Source of the DNA: DASXTW01 sp046726275
GTDB taxonomy: Bacteria > Actinomycetota > UBA4738
Assembly: GCA_046726275.1 (NCBI GenBank)
Contig: JBKPAF010000003.1
Span: 1-30,941, forward strand
DNA length: 30,941 nt
Direction: 5' to 3'
Each line of letters begins with the position of its first letter. Within the stretch, counting starts at the first letter, position 1. Below, piece by piece: positions 1 to 6,137 of this stretch. The position numbers and the translations under genes are program-made. Under the pieces are notes generated by a model. That model had not been told where the DNA came from. It searched no databases and was given only the letters and a program-made list of their open reading frames with translations.

Positions 1-2
1 GA

Positions 3-392
3 TCTGGGCGGGTACGCGAAGAAGTCCCGTGGGGGCTGGCGCCGTTCCTGCCGATGCCCGCGGCCGAGCTGTGTGACCGGCCGGTGACGGTAGAGCAGGT
101 TTGGGGCAGGCCCGCCATTACCGTCTGGCAGAACCTCGGCATTGATGGCTTTACTGTGCAGGGTGAGTACCCGATCCAGGTGAAACGGCGAGACAACGTC
201 CCACGGCACGTGGTCGATAGCTTTGAGACGGCCGTGGAGCGGTACGGCGCCGCACGTGGTCTGTTGATCGCCTTCGGATTCACGAAAGACGCGAGGGACG
301 AGGCAGCAAGAGTTCAGGAGTCAGAAGGAGCCGATATCGAACTCATCACGACGGCTGAGTTGCTCTCCCGACTGAGCGGCACGAAGGATTAG
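3..392 (+). CDS. Mrr-like restriction endonuclease domain, C-terminal fragment (cut by left edge)
   Basis: The reading frame is open to the left edge, so only the C-terminal part is present; the first internal ATG is at 54. The visible part looks like the PD-(D/E)XK nuclease domain of the Mrr/type IV group: an Asp in GIDGF, then YPIQVK giving the Q-x-K half of the active site, then NVPRHVVDSFETAVERYGA and a hydrophobic strand LLIAFGFTKDA. In known families this domain often sits at the C-terminus of a site-specific DNA methyltransferase, or acts alone as a modified-DNA nuclease. Which applies here cannot be decided because the N-terminal part lies outside the window. The segment before GIDG matches the family only loosely. 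Domain assignment is fairly firm; the role of the whole protein is inference. Confidence 0.6.
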   Translation, partial: SGRVREEVPWGLAPFLPMPAAELCDRPVTVEQVWGRPAITVWQNLGIDGFTVQGEYPIQVKRRDNVPRHVVDSFETAVERYGAARGLLIAFGFTKDARDEAARVQESEGADIELITTAELLSRLSGTKD

Positions 393-408
393 GCCCATTC
401 CGGGCTTT
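393..408 (+). terminator. Weak candidate intrinsic terminator
   Basis: GCCC, five bases, GGGC, then TTT follow directly after the stop codon of the nuclease-domain gene. The stem is only 4 bp, so this is a weak call based on position. Confidence 0.25.
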
Positions 409-451
409 CGGCCATCTTCAGCCTCCTAACAATCACCTACCAAAGACGAGA

Positions 452-499
452 GAAACGCCGCATTTCGGGGCTTCTACTGAGACACGCTCTCGGCGTTTC
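452..499. repeat. 9-bp inverted repeat (GAAACGCCG / CGGCGTTTC)
   Basis: GAAACGCCG at 452-460 and its exact reverse complement at 491-499 are separated by 30 bases. The repeat lies about 60 bases upstream of the TAGGAT box of the next gene. It could form a stem-loop or be an operator; neither can be shown from sequence. Confidence 0.45.
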
Positions 500-558
500 C
501 GCAGGCCAGGGACGCCAATGAGACTCGCTGAAGCTCGCGACACTCCTTCAACTGTCCC

Positions 559-564
559 TAGGAT
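559..564 (+). promoter_or_regulatory. -10 element of a leaderless promoter (TAGGAT)
   Basis: TAGGAT lies exactly 6 bases before the ATG at 571, so transcription would begin at or next to the start codon. There is no Shine-Dalgarno sequence. No good -35 box is seen. Confidence 0.6.
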
Positions 565-570
565 AGAGGC

Positions 571-1293
571 ATGCTCATCGAGCTCGACCCGGTCGAACGC
601 ATCACTGCCGGTGCGGTCGGGCCACCGGGACAGCGTGTGTTCTACCTGCAGGGCCGGAAGGGCGACCAGCTCGTGACCCTGCTCGTGGAGAAGCAACAGG
701 TCCAGCTCCTCGCCGCCTCGGTGGTCGAGATCCTGGCGCGGGTGGGCAAGGAGACTGGCCAGGGGCCTTCGGAAGAGGAGATGGCCCTCGATGAACCCCT
801 GCTGGCGGAGTGGCGGGCAGGCAGGCTCTCGATCGGATACCACGAGGAGCGCGACCTCGTGATGCTCGAGGCCGAGCAGCTACTCGACGAGGAGGGTGGA
901 GCCGAGGAAGGACCTGCGGAAGACATCGAGGACGAGGGGTCGGCCGCCGCTCTCGGCCCCGATATCGCCATCGCCGGACTCGGCGAGCTCGAGGGAAACG
1001 GCGAGATGGACGAGGATGACGATGAATCGGGCGACAAGGAAGACGACTTCGGCGCGGTCGCGGACGGTCTCGGCCCGGCTGGGGAACTCGAAGAGCTGGA
1101 GGCCGAGGCGGAGAGGGAACCCGCTCGGATCCGATTCTGGGCCACCCGCGAGCAGATGTTGTCCCTGGCCCGCCACGGAGCCATGGTGTGCGCGGCCGGG
1201 CGGCCCCTGTGCCAGCTGTGCAGGAATCCCATCGACCCCGAAGGCCACCAGTGTCCCGCGCTGAACGGACACCGGGAGACCGGTTCGGAGTAG
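571..1293 (+). CDS. DUF3090 family protein with an acidic insertion
   Basis: This 240-residue protein matches the actinobacterial DUF3090 family, whose function is not established. The N-terminal part (about 1-100) and the C-terminal part (about 186-235, starting RIRFWATREQ) are family-like. The C-terminus has a possible zinc site: C207, C214-x2-C217, H226, C228 and H234. Between them, roughly residues 103-183, is a very acidic low-complexity stretch rich in Glu, Asp and Gly, which makes the protein longer than the roughly 180-200 residues I expect for the family. The start is leaderless. The next gene begins 7 bases downstream, and the two families are commonly adjacent in actinobacteria, so they probably form an operon. 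Family assignment is good; function is unknown. Confidence 0.85.
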   Translation: MLIELDPVERITAGAVGPPGQRVFYLQGRKGDQLVTLLVEKQQVQLLAASVVEILARVGKETGQGPSEEEMALDEPLLAEWRAGRLSIGYHEERDLVMLEAEQLLDEEGGAEEGPAEDIEDEGSAAALGPDIAIAGLGELEGNGEMDEDDDESGDKEDDFGAVADGLGPAGELEELEAEAEREPARIRFWATREQMLSLARHGAMVCAAGRPLCQLCRNPIDPEGHQCPALNGHRETGSE

Positions 1294-1300
1294 GGGATCG

Positions 1301-2017
1301 ATGGCCCCGAGCAACCCCGGTACCATCGAGATTCTGTCCGACGGCGAGATTCGGCCACTCGGGTTGATGCCCCGCGCCTCCAACTACACCTTCCTGGCCG
1401 AGGTCGGGGACGGGGATCGAACGGTCCTTGCCGTCTACAAGCCCCGGCAGGGCGAGACTCCCTTATGGGACTTTCCCGAGGGAACGCTGTGCAACCGGGA
1501 GGTGGCCGCGTATCTGCTCTCGCGGGCCCTGGGGTGGCCCGACATCCCACCGACGGTCCTTAGGGACGGGCCCATGGGTCCGGGTTCCCTGCAGCTCTTC
1601 GTCCAAGCGGATCCCCGGCAGCACTTCTTCACGCTGAGGGAGGTCTGTCTCGAAGCCTTCATGCCGGTGGCTGCGTTCGACGTCCTGGTGAACAACGCCG
1701 ACCGGAAGAGCGGCCACTGCCTGCGCGCGGAGGACGGGACCATCTGGATGGTCGATCACGGCGTGTGCTTCAGCACGGAACCAAAGCTTCGAACCGTCAT
1801 CTGGGAGTTCGCCGGTCAGACGGTTCCCGCGAGGCAGGTCGAGGCAGTGCGACGGGTCGCGGCGGAGCTGAGAGCCGGCGAGCTTCGGGAATCCCTCCTC
1901 GGTCTGCTCTCCGGGCGGGAGATCGACGCCACGGCTCGGCGGGCTGAAGCTCTTGCCCGAGCGGGGCGATTCCCCAGGCCGGGTCGCGGCCGAGCTTACC
2001 CCTGGCCTCCGGTGTGA
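1301..2017 (+). CDS. SCO1664 family protein, kinase-like fold
   Basis: This 238-residue protein is recognised as the SCO1664-type family found beside DUF3090 genes. Several motifs resemble the PI3K/HipA-like kinase fold: a Lys in VYKPRQGE (K47), a catalytic-loop-like NNADRKSGHC (D134) and a metal-binding-like VDHG (D152). Activity as a kinase is therefore plausible, but the substrate is unknown. The start at 1301 follows the DUF3090 stop by 7 bases, with GGGG about 5 bases upstream of the ATG. In other actinobacteria this pair is often near mycothiol-ligase genes; no such gene is visible here. The family call is firm and the kinase role is inference from motifs. Confidence 0.85.
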   Translation: MAPSNPGTIEILSDGEIRPLGLMPRASNYTFLAEVGDGDRTVLAVYKPRQGETPLWDFPEGTLCNREVAAYLLSRALGWPDIPPTVLRDGPMGPGSLQLFVQADPRQHFFTLREVCLEAFMPVAAFDVLVNNADRKSGHCLRAEDGTIWMVDHGVCFSTEPKLRTVIWEFAGQTVPARQVEAVRRVAAELRAGELRESLLGLLSGREIDATARRAEALARAGRFPRPGRGRAYPWPPV

Positions 2018-2066
2018 CCGTCTCCCGCTTTTCACATCCGCGGGCTGAGTCCCGTTCTCTTGGTCG

Positions 2067-2720
2067 ATGGCCGTGACCAGACGAGGAGCCGACGAGGCGA
2101 CCGGCGCGGGGCGGGTGAGCAGAGTCCCGCCGCACGTGCCGGCTCCGCCCGGCGGGCGAGGCAAGCGCCGCGCCCCGGGCCACCGAACCGAACTGGAAAA
2201 CCCACCGGCTCCGATCCCCCCGTTCCAGGCGTTCCTCGAGGAGCACCGAAGGATGGTCTATCGCTTCCTGTGGGGGGCGGTCGGTCCGGACGAGGCCGAC
2301 GACTGCTTCCAGGAGACCTTCCTGTCTGCACTCCGCGCCTACCCCAAGTTGCGGAACGGGGACAACCTGCGGGGCTGGATCCTGGCCATAGCGACCCGGA
2401 AGGCGATCGACGCGGCGCGAGCTCGCAGCAAGAGGGCGGAATCGGTCGGCGACATGACCGGGCTGCTGGCCGCGGCGGGAGGGCCCCCGCTCGAGGTGGA
2501 GTCCGAGGTCTTCGGGAACTGGATCGACGAGCCTCTGTGGAACGACATCCTGGCCCTGCCGCCGATGCAACGGGTGGCCCTGGTCCACAGGGTGCTGTTG
2601 GACCGCCCGTATGCCGAGCTCGCCGCCGCAATGGGATGCTCCGTGGATTCCGCCAGGGCGAACGTGTATCAGGCTCTCAAGAAGCTCAGGGAGGCGAGGA
2701 CGAGCGATGAAAGGCGTTGA
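2067..2720 (+). CDS. ECF-type RNA polymerase sigma factor
   Basis: This 217-residue protein has sigma region 2 at about residues 53-123 (FLEEHRRMVYRF, then DDCFQETF, then LRGWILAIATRKAIDAAR) and region 4 at about 161-208 (LPPMQRVALVHRVLL, then YAELAAAMGCSVDSAR). The first 50 residues are Pro/Arg-rich and poorly conserved-looking, so the true start could be further in than the ATG at 2067. It would bind core RNA polymerase and direct it to a small regulon. No anti-sigma gene of a recognised type is adjacent. Instead the stop overlaps the start of a DNA-repair methyltransferase gene by 14 bases, implying coupled translation. I cannot assign it to a numbered ECF group. Confidence 0.85.
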   Translation: MAVTRRGADEATGAGRVSRVPPHVPAPPGGRGKRRAPGHRTELENPPAPIPPFQAFLEEHRRMVYRFLWGAVGPDEADDCFQETFLSALRAYPKLRNGDNLRGWILAIATRKAIDAARARSKRAESVGDMTGLLAAAGGPPLEVESEVFGNWIDEPLWNDILALPPMQRVALVHRVLLDRPYAELAAAMGCSVDSARANVYQALKKLREARTSDERR

Positions 2721-3396
2721 GAAGTCGAAGACTGGGGAGAGGCAGCAGCACGGCACGGGACCGGGCTCGCTCCGGACGGCGGGTGATGAGCTGAGGGCCG
2801 GCCTGCGCATGCCGAGGCTGGAGACGGTGGAGACTCGGTCCCGGCAGGCCGCGTCGAGCCTGTCCGCTGCGGCCGCCCGAGCGGGCTTGCTGGACGTGGC
2901 GTACGGCTTCGCCGACTCGCCCTTCGGCCGGCTGATGGTGGCCGTCACACCGAGGGGATTGGTCCGGCTCGATTACCCGGACCGGCACCCCGACGAAAGC
3001 CTGCAGGAGCTGGCTGAGGAAGTCTCGCCGCGGATTCTGGAAGCGCCGGAGGCAACAGACGACGTCCGCCGCGAGCTCGCTGAGTACTTCGACGGGAAAC
3101 GGAAGCGGTTCACGGTCCGAGTGGACCTGAGTCCCGTCTACGGATTCCGCCGCAAGGTCCTCGAGCGGACTGTCCAGATCCCGTTCGGCAGCGTCAGCAC
3201 GTATCGAGAGATCGCCACGCAAGCCGGAAGCCCCAGGGGTATGCGGGCTGCCGGCAACGCTCTGGGCTCGAACCATGTGCCCATCGTGGTCCCGTGCCAC
3301 CGGGTCCTTCGCTCCGGTGGTGCGCTCGGCGGCTACACCGGAGGACTGGACAGGAAGATCACCCTCCTCCAGCTGGAGGGCGTGCTCGAACGATAG
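2707..3396 (+). CDS. ogt: Methylated-DNA--protein-cysteine S-methyltransferase with N-terminal extension
   Basis: The enzyme transfers the alkyl group from O6-alkylguanine in DNA to its own cysteine. The active site PCHRV is present with C197, the Arg finger lies in MRAAGNALGSN (R180), and the helix STYREIA precedes it. The N-terminal ribonuclease-like domain starts at about residue 63 (VAYGFADSPFGRLMVAV). The first 62 residues have no place in a minimal Ogt and are mostly predicted helical (DELRAGLRMPRLE, then an Ala/Ser-rich stretch). The ATG at 2707 lies 6 bases after GAGGA (2696-2700) and overlaps the sigma gene by 14 bases, so co-translation is likely. The extension could contact the sigma factor, but that is inference. 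Ogt function is firm. Confidence 0.93.
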   Translation: MKGVEKSKTGERQQHGTGPGSLRTAGDELRAGLRMPRLETVETRSRQAASSLSAAAARAGLLDVAYGFADSPFGRLMVAVTPRGLVRLDYPDRHPDESLQELAEEVSPRILEAPEATDDVRRELAEYFDGKRKRFTVRVDLSPVYGFRRKVLERTVQIPFGSVSTYREIATQAGSPRGMRAAGNALGSNHVPIVVPCHRVLRSGGALGGYTGGLDRKITLLQLEGVLER

Positions 3397-3423
3397 CTTC
3401 TGCCTCGTCCGGCCCGGGCGGGC

Positions 3424-3429
3424 TATCGT
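3424..3429 (+). promoter_or_regulatory. -10 element of a leaderless promoter (TATCGT)
   Basis: TATCGT lies 6 bases before the ATG at 3436, with no ribosome binding site between. This is the same spacing as at 571, 7526, 8072, 20646, 21442 and 28091. Confidence 0.55.
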
Positions 3430-3435
3430 GCACGG

Positions 3436-3846
3436 ATGGATCAAAGTGATGCCCTTCGCCGCCTTGCCGCCGCCCGGGTGGGGCGCCTAGCCACGGCTGA
3501 TCGAGGCGGTCTTCCGCACGTCGTTCCCCTGGCCTTCGCGGTCGTGGGCGAAACGGTCTACTGGGCCGTCGATCGCAAGCCCAAGCGCACCCGCCATCTG
3601 AAACGGCTCCAAAACATCCGGGCGAACCCGAACGTGCAGCTCGTGGCCGATCATTACGAGGAGGATTGGACCCACCTGTGGTGGGTAAGGGTCACCGGTC
3701 ACGCCCGGGTGGTGGAGGAGCACGACGAGGCCGAGCGGGCCCTCGACGCGTTATCCGAGAAATATCAGCAGTACCGCACCGAACCGCCACTCGGTCCCGT
3801 CGTGGCGATCGACCTGACGCACGTGGTCGGGTGGGAGAGTTCGTAG
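3436..3846 (+). CDS. PPOX-class F420-dependent protein
   Basis: This 136-residue protein has the split beta-barrel fold of the pyridoxamine 5'-phosphate oxidase-like superfamily. Family-like parts include VGRLATADRGGLPHVVPLAF near the N-terminus, then KPKRTRHLKRLQNIRANPNV and the C-terminal VVAIDLTHVVGW. In actinobacteria proteins of this size and pattern fall in a group annotated as F420-dependent (or F420-binding) PPOX proteins, which reduce or bind small molecules using deazaflavin. The exact substrate cannot be read from sequence, and FMN binding is an alternative. The gene appears leaderless. It converges on the FIST gene with a gap of 17 bases. Confidence 0.82.
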   Translation: MDQSDALRRLAAARVGRLATADRGGLPHVVPLAFAVVGETVYWAVDRKPKRTRHLKRLQNIRANPNVQLVADHYEEDWTHLWWVRVTGHARVVEEHDEAERALDALSEKYQQYRTEPPLGPVVAIDLTHVVGWESS

Positions 3847-3852
3847 GAAGCC

Positions 3853-3862
3853 TCGGGCCCGA
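3853..3862. terminator. 10-bp palindrome in convergent gap
   Basis: TCGGGCCCGA is a perfect palindrome filling most of the 17-base gap between two convergent stops. It may serve as a weak bidirectional termination or pause site; there is no U-tract. Confidence 0.25.
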
Positions 3863-3863
3863 T

Positions 3864-5057
3864 TCAGACGTCCTCGGCCGAGGGTTCCTCTTCTACGAAG
3901 ATCGCCAGGCTCGCGGTGAATCCGTGGAGGAAGTTCTTGCCACCGACCGGCCCGAGCTCGCCGGCGCAGAAGAACCCAGCCAGAGGAACACCGCCTAGAT
4001 ACGAGGTGACCAGGCGCGCATCGTGATCGGGTGTCGGGAAGAGCCTGGTCCCTCGTCCGTTGCACGTGAACAGGAGAGCCCCAGCTGGGTGGCCCCGGAT
4101 GTCCCCGACCTCTCTTTGGAGGAGCGCCCGGAGCTCCTCGTCGGCGGTGGCCGCGTCCCGCACGTGGAAGCGCAGAGTCTGCCCAACCTGGAGCCGATCC
4201 CCCAGGGCGACGGCACCGGTGTTCGGATCGGCGCCGATGACGCCTCGAACGAGGAAGTCGCCGGTACCGTGTTCCGGCTTGTACTCGTCGATGGCCCGCC
4301 CGACGTGCAGGCCCTCGGTGACCAGCTCCCGGTCCGGCGGAGCAAGGGTTGCGACCGTTTCGCGCAGTCGCTCCAGGGTGGGCCTGCCCGCCAGCTCGAA
4401 GACCACGTTTTCCCTGGCCTGAGTGACCACCAGGGATTCCCCAATGGGCCGGCATCCCTGAGAGACGAGAGGGTGGACCCCGACCGAGTCGGGCAGTCGC
4501 GCGCCGACCGCCCCTTCGCGAACGACCTCCCCATCCCGGAACAGGATGGTCTCTCCGGCCTCGCCTCCCCCGCTGGCGTTCCCCCCGATCACGAGTGCCC
4601 CGGGGATCGCTTGGTTCAGGTGTTCCAGGAGGAGGTCTGCCGGGAACGTGAACGGGTCCGCGATCATCAGGTGGACCGGGGGGTCGCCCTCATCAGCGCC
4701 GGGTCGGAACAGCCACCCGGCGAACGCTCCACCCGATTGGGTGCTCACGAACCGCATGTGGAAGGTCTCCACGGGATCCGGAAAGGCACCCAGCCAGACG
4801 GAGACGGCGGGCTCTGCCTCGACCTCCCTGGAGCCACCGACCACGGCCTCACCCACGCAACCGATCAGCGACGCCGGCGACGCGACCCGATGGACCGTCT
4901 CTAACACCTGATCGGCCAACGGAGCGTGATGCACGGAGACGAACACCAGAGCCAGGTCCGCACGCCGGCCATCGAGGCCGGCCCTCGCGGCGAGGGACGC
5001 TTCCTGCGCGGCAGAGGGCGTGACCGGATCGGTCGACAACCCAGCACCGATCTTCAT
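3864..5057 (-). CDS. FIST domain sensor protein (FIST_N + FIST_C)
   Basis: This 397-residue soluble protein fits the FIST family, small-ligand sensor domains named for F-box and intracellular signal-transduction proteins. The FIST_N half covers about residues 30-220, including the strand-turn GCVGEAVVGG (66-75), and the FIST_C half about 230-380, ending FCAGELGPVGGKNFLHGFT. Unlike many homologues there is no attached kinase, cyclase or F-box module, so any output partner must be separate. The ATG at 5057 is preceded by TAGGCT 8 bases upstream. The rhomboid gene is divergent, 82 bases away, with no clear functional link. Confidence 0.88.
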   Translation of the reverse strand: MKIGAGLSTDPVTPSAAQEASLAARAGLDGRRADLALVFVSVHHAPLADQVLETVHRVASPASLIGCVGEAVVGGSREVEAEPAVSVWLGAFPDPVETFHMRFVSTQSGGAFAGWLFRPGADEGDPPVHLMIADPFTFPADLLLEHLNQAIPGALVIGGNASGGGEAGETILFRDGEVVREGAVGARLPDSVGVHPLVSQGCRPIGESLVVTQARENVVFELAGRPTLERLRETVATLAPPDRELVTEGLHVGRAIDEYKPEHGTGDFLVRGVIGADPNTGAVALGDRLQVGQTLRFHVRDAATADEELRALLQREVGDIRGHPAGALLFTCNGRGTRLFPTPDHDARLVTSYLGGVPLAGFFCAGELGPVGGKNFLHGFTASLAIFVEEEPSAEDV

Positions 5058-5065
5058 CGTGGCCG

Positions 5066-5071
5066 AGCCTA
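5066..5071 (-). promoter_or_regulatory. -10 element for the FIST gene (TAGGCT)
   Basis: Read on the minus strand, TAGGCT lies 8 bases before the ATG at 5057. The transcript would be leaderless or nearly so. Confidence 0.5.
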
Positions 5072-5125
5072 CTCCCTCTCCTCGGGGGCCAGCCTGGGAC
5101 GCACGGCGTTCCCAGCCGAGCCCTG

Positions 5126-5131
5126 TACCAT
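5126..5131 (+). promoter_or_regulatory. -10 element for the rhomboid gene (TACCAT)
   Basis: TACCAT lies 8 bases before the ATG at 5140. This supports 5140 over the earlier in-frame ATG at 5020, which would lie inside the divergent FIST gene. Confidence 0.5.
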
Positions 5132-5139
5132 CGCTCGAT

Positions 5140-6099
5140 ATGGAAGATCGCCCTCCGGAGGAGAGCGGCCCGAGGCCTCCCGACTCGGAAGACCCACCCG
5201 AACGAACCTCCGGACTTACGCTCGAGACCTGCTATCGGCATCCCCGAGTTGTTACCGGCGTGCACTGCACGCGCTGCGGACGGCCCATCTGCCCCGATTG
5301 CATGCATCCGGCTCCGGTCGGCTATCAGTGCCCCGAGTGTGTGGCAGACGCTCGCCGGACCGCGCCGCGGCAACGCGTCCGCGTGCGTTTTTTCATCGGT
5401 CGGCCCGGCTCGGTCACCATCACGCTGATGGTCGTGAATATCGCCATGTTCCTGGTCGAGGCCGTGCTGGGCGGGTCGGGTTCGCTCTTCAGCGGCCCGA
5501 GCCAACAGAAACTCTTCGACCTCGGAGCGCTGTTCCCGCCCGCCATCGCCATCGGGCACCAGTACTGGAGGCTGGTCACCCCGATGTTCCTTCACGCCGG
5601 GCTGATCCACCTGGCGTTCAACACGTACGCGCTCTATCTGCTCGGCTTCCTGGTCGAGGAAGCGTTCGGCAAGGTCCAATTCCTCGTCATCTACTTCGTG
5701 TCGGGTTTCGTGGCGAGCGTCGCCTCGTTCGCTTTCGGGCCACTCGGCGAGGTGGGCGTCGGGGCGTCCGGTGCCATCTTCGGGCTCCTGGGGGCCTGGG
5801 TCGCCTTCAACTACCGGCGGCGAACCTCCCCGATGGCGTCCGCCAACCTCCGCTGGGCTTTGATGCTGATCGGCCTGAACGTGATCCTGGGGTTCTCGAT
5901 CCCGGGGATCGACTGGCGGGCGCACTTCGGAGGGCTGGTGGCTGGCGCCCTGCTGGGGGCCGTCCTGGAAGGCTTCGGACCGCGCCCCGTCCGCCCATTC
6001 GTTCAGGTCGGTGGGGTCATCCTTCTCGTCGCGGGCGGCATGGCCCTGGCGGCCTGGCGGGTAGCGACCTTCCCGGTCCTGGAGGGGCCGCTCGGGTAA
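5140..6099 (+). CDS. Rhomboid family intramembrane serine protease with N-terminal zinc-binding domain
   Basis: This 319-residue membrane protein would cleave transmembrane substrates within the bilayer. The catalytic dyad is visible: Ser210 in GASGAIFG and His262 in AHFGGLVAGA; the HLAFN segment (H157, N161) gives the oxyanion-side motif. Six or seven hydrophobic segments run from about residue 92 to 305. The N-terminus has a cysteine/histidine-rich B-box-like zinc module at about 31-67 (C31, H34, C43, C46, C51, C54, C64, C67), a layout common in actinobacterial rhomboids. The start at 5140 is chosen because a -10 box lies just upstream and because upstream codons fall within the divergent gene. 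Substrate unknown. Confidence 0.92.
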   Translation: MEDRPPEESGPRPPDSEDPPERTSGLTLETCYRHPRVVTGVHCTRCGRPICPDCMHPAPVGYQCPECVADARRTAPRQRVRVRFFIGRPGSVTITLMVVNIAMFLVEAVLGGSGSLFSGPSQQKLFDLGALFPPAIAIGHQYWRLVTPMFLHAGLIHLAFNTYALYLLGFLVEEAFGKVQFLVIYFVSGFVASVASFAFGPLGEVGVGASGAIFGLLGAWVAFNYRRRTSPMASANLRWALMLIGLNVILGFSIPGIDWRAHFGGLVAGALLGAVLEGFGPRPVRPFVQVGGVILLVAGGMALAAWRVATFPVLEGPLG

Positions 6100-6105
6100 G
6101 GGCAG

Positions 6106-6137
6106 GCGTATCTCTCGGAGAGAAGCTGAGATTACGC
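6106..6137. terminator. Stem-loop in convergent gap after the rhomboid gene
   Basis: GCGTATCTC at 6106-6114 pairs with GAGATTACGC at 6128-6137 with one bulge, and TCTCTCGGAGAGA inside can pair with itself. It sits between two convergent genes and overlaps the stop codon of the minus-strand gene. No strong U-tract follows, so termination is only suggested. Confidence 0.4.

Larger units (their letters stand above)
393..570. other. Intergenic region with inverted repeat and leaderless promoter
   Basis: These 178 bases between the nuclease-domain gene and the DUF3090 gene are the longest gene-free stretch in the window. They hold a short GC hairpin followed by TTT just after the first stop (393-408), a 9-bp inverted repeat at 452-499 and a TAGGAT box at 559-564. 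I see no tRNA or convincing small ORF. Confidence 0.6.

Noticed and set aside
433..843. Minus-strand frame over the DUF3090 start
   Set aside because: Shadow of the DUF3090 gene with no family resemblance and no ribosome binding site.
2060..2710. Overlapping plus-strand frame beside the sigma gene
   Set aside because: Arg/Gly-rich and without motifs; the frame starting at 2067 holds the sigma regions 2 and 4.
5020..5139. Longer rhomboid start at 5020
   Set aside because: It would lie within the divergent FIST gene; the TACCAT box and the family N-terminus support 5140.
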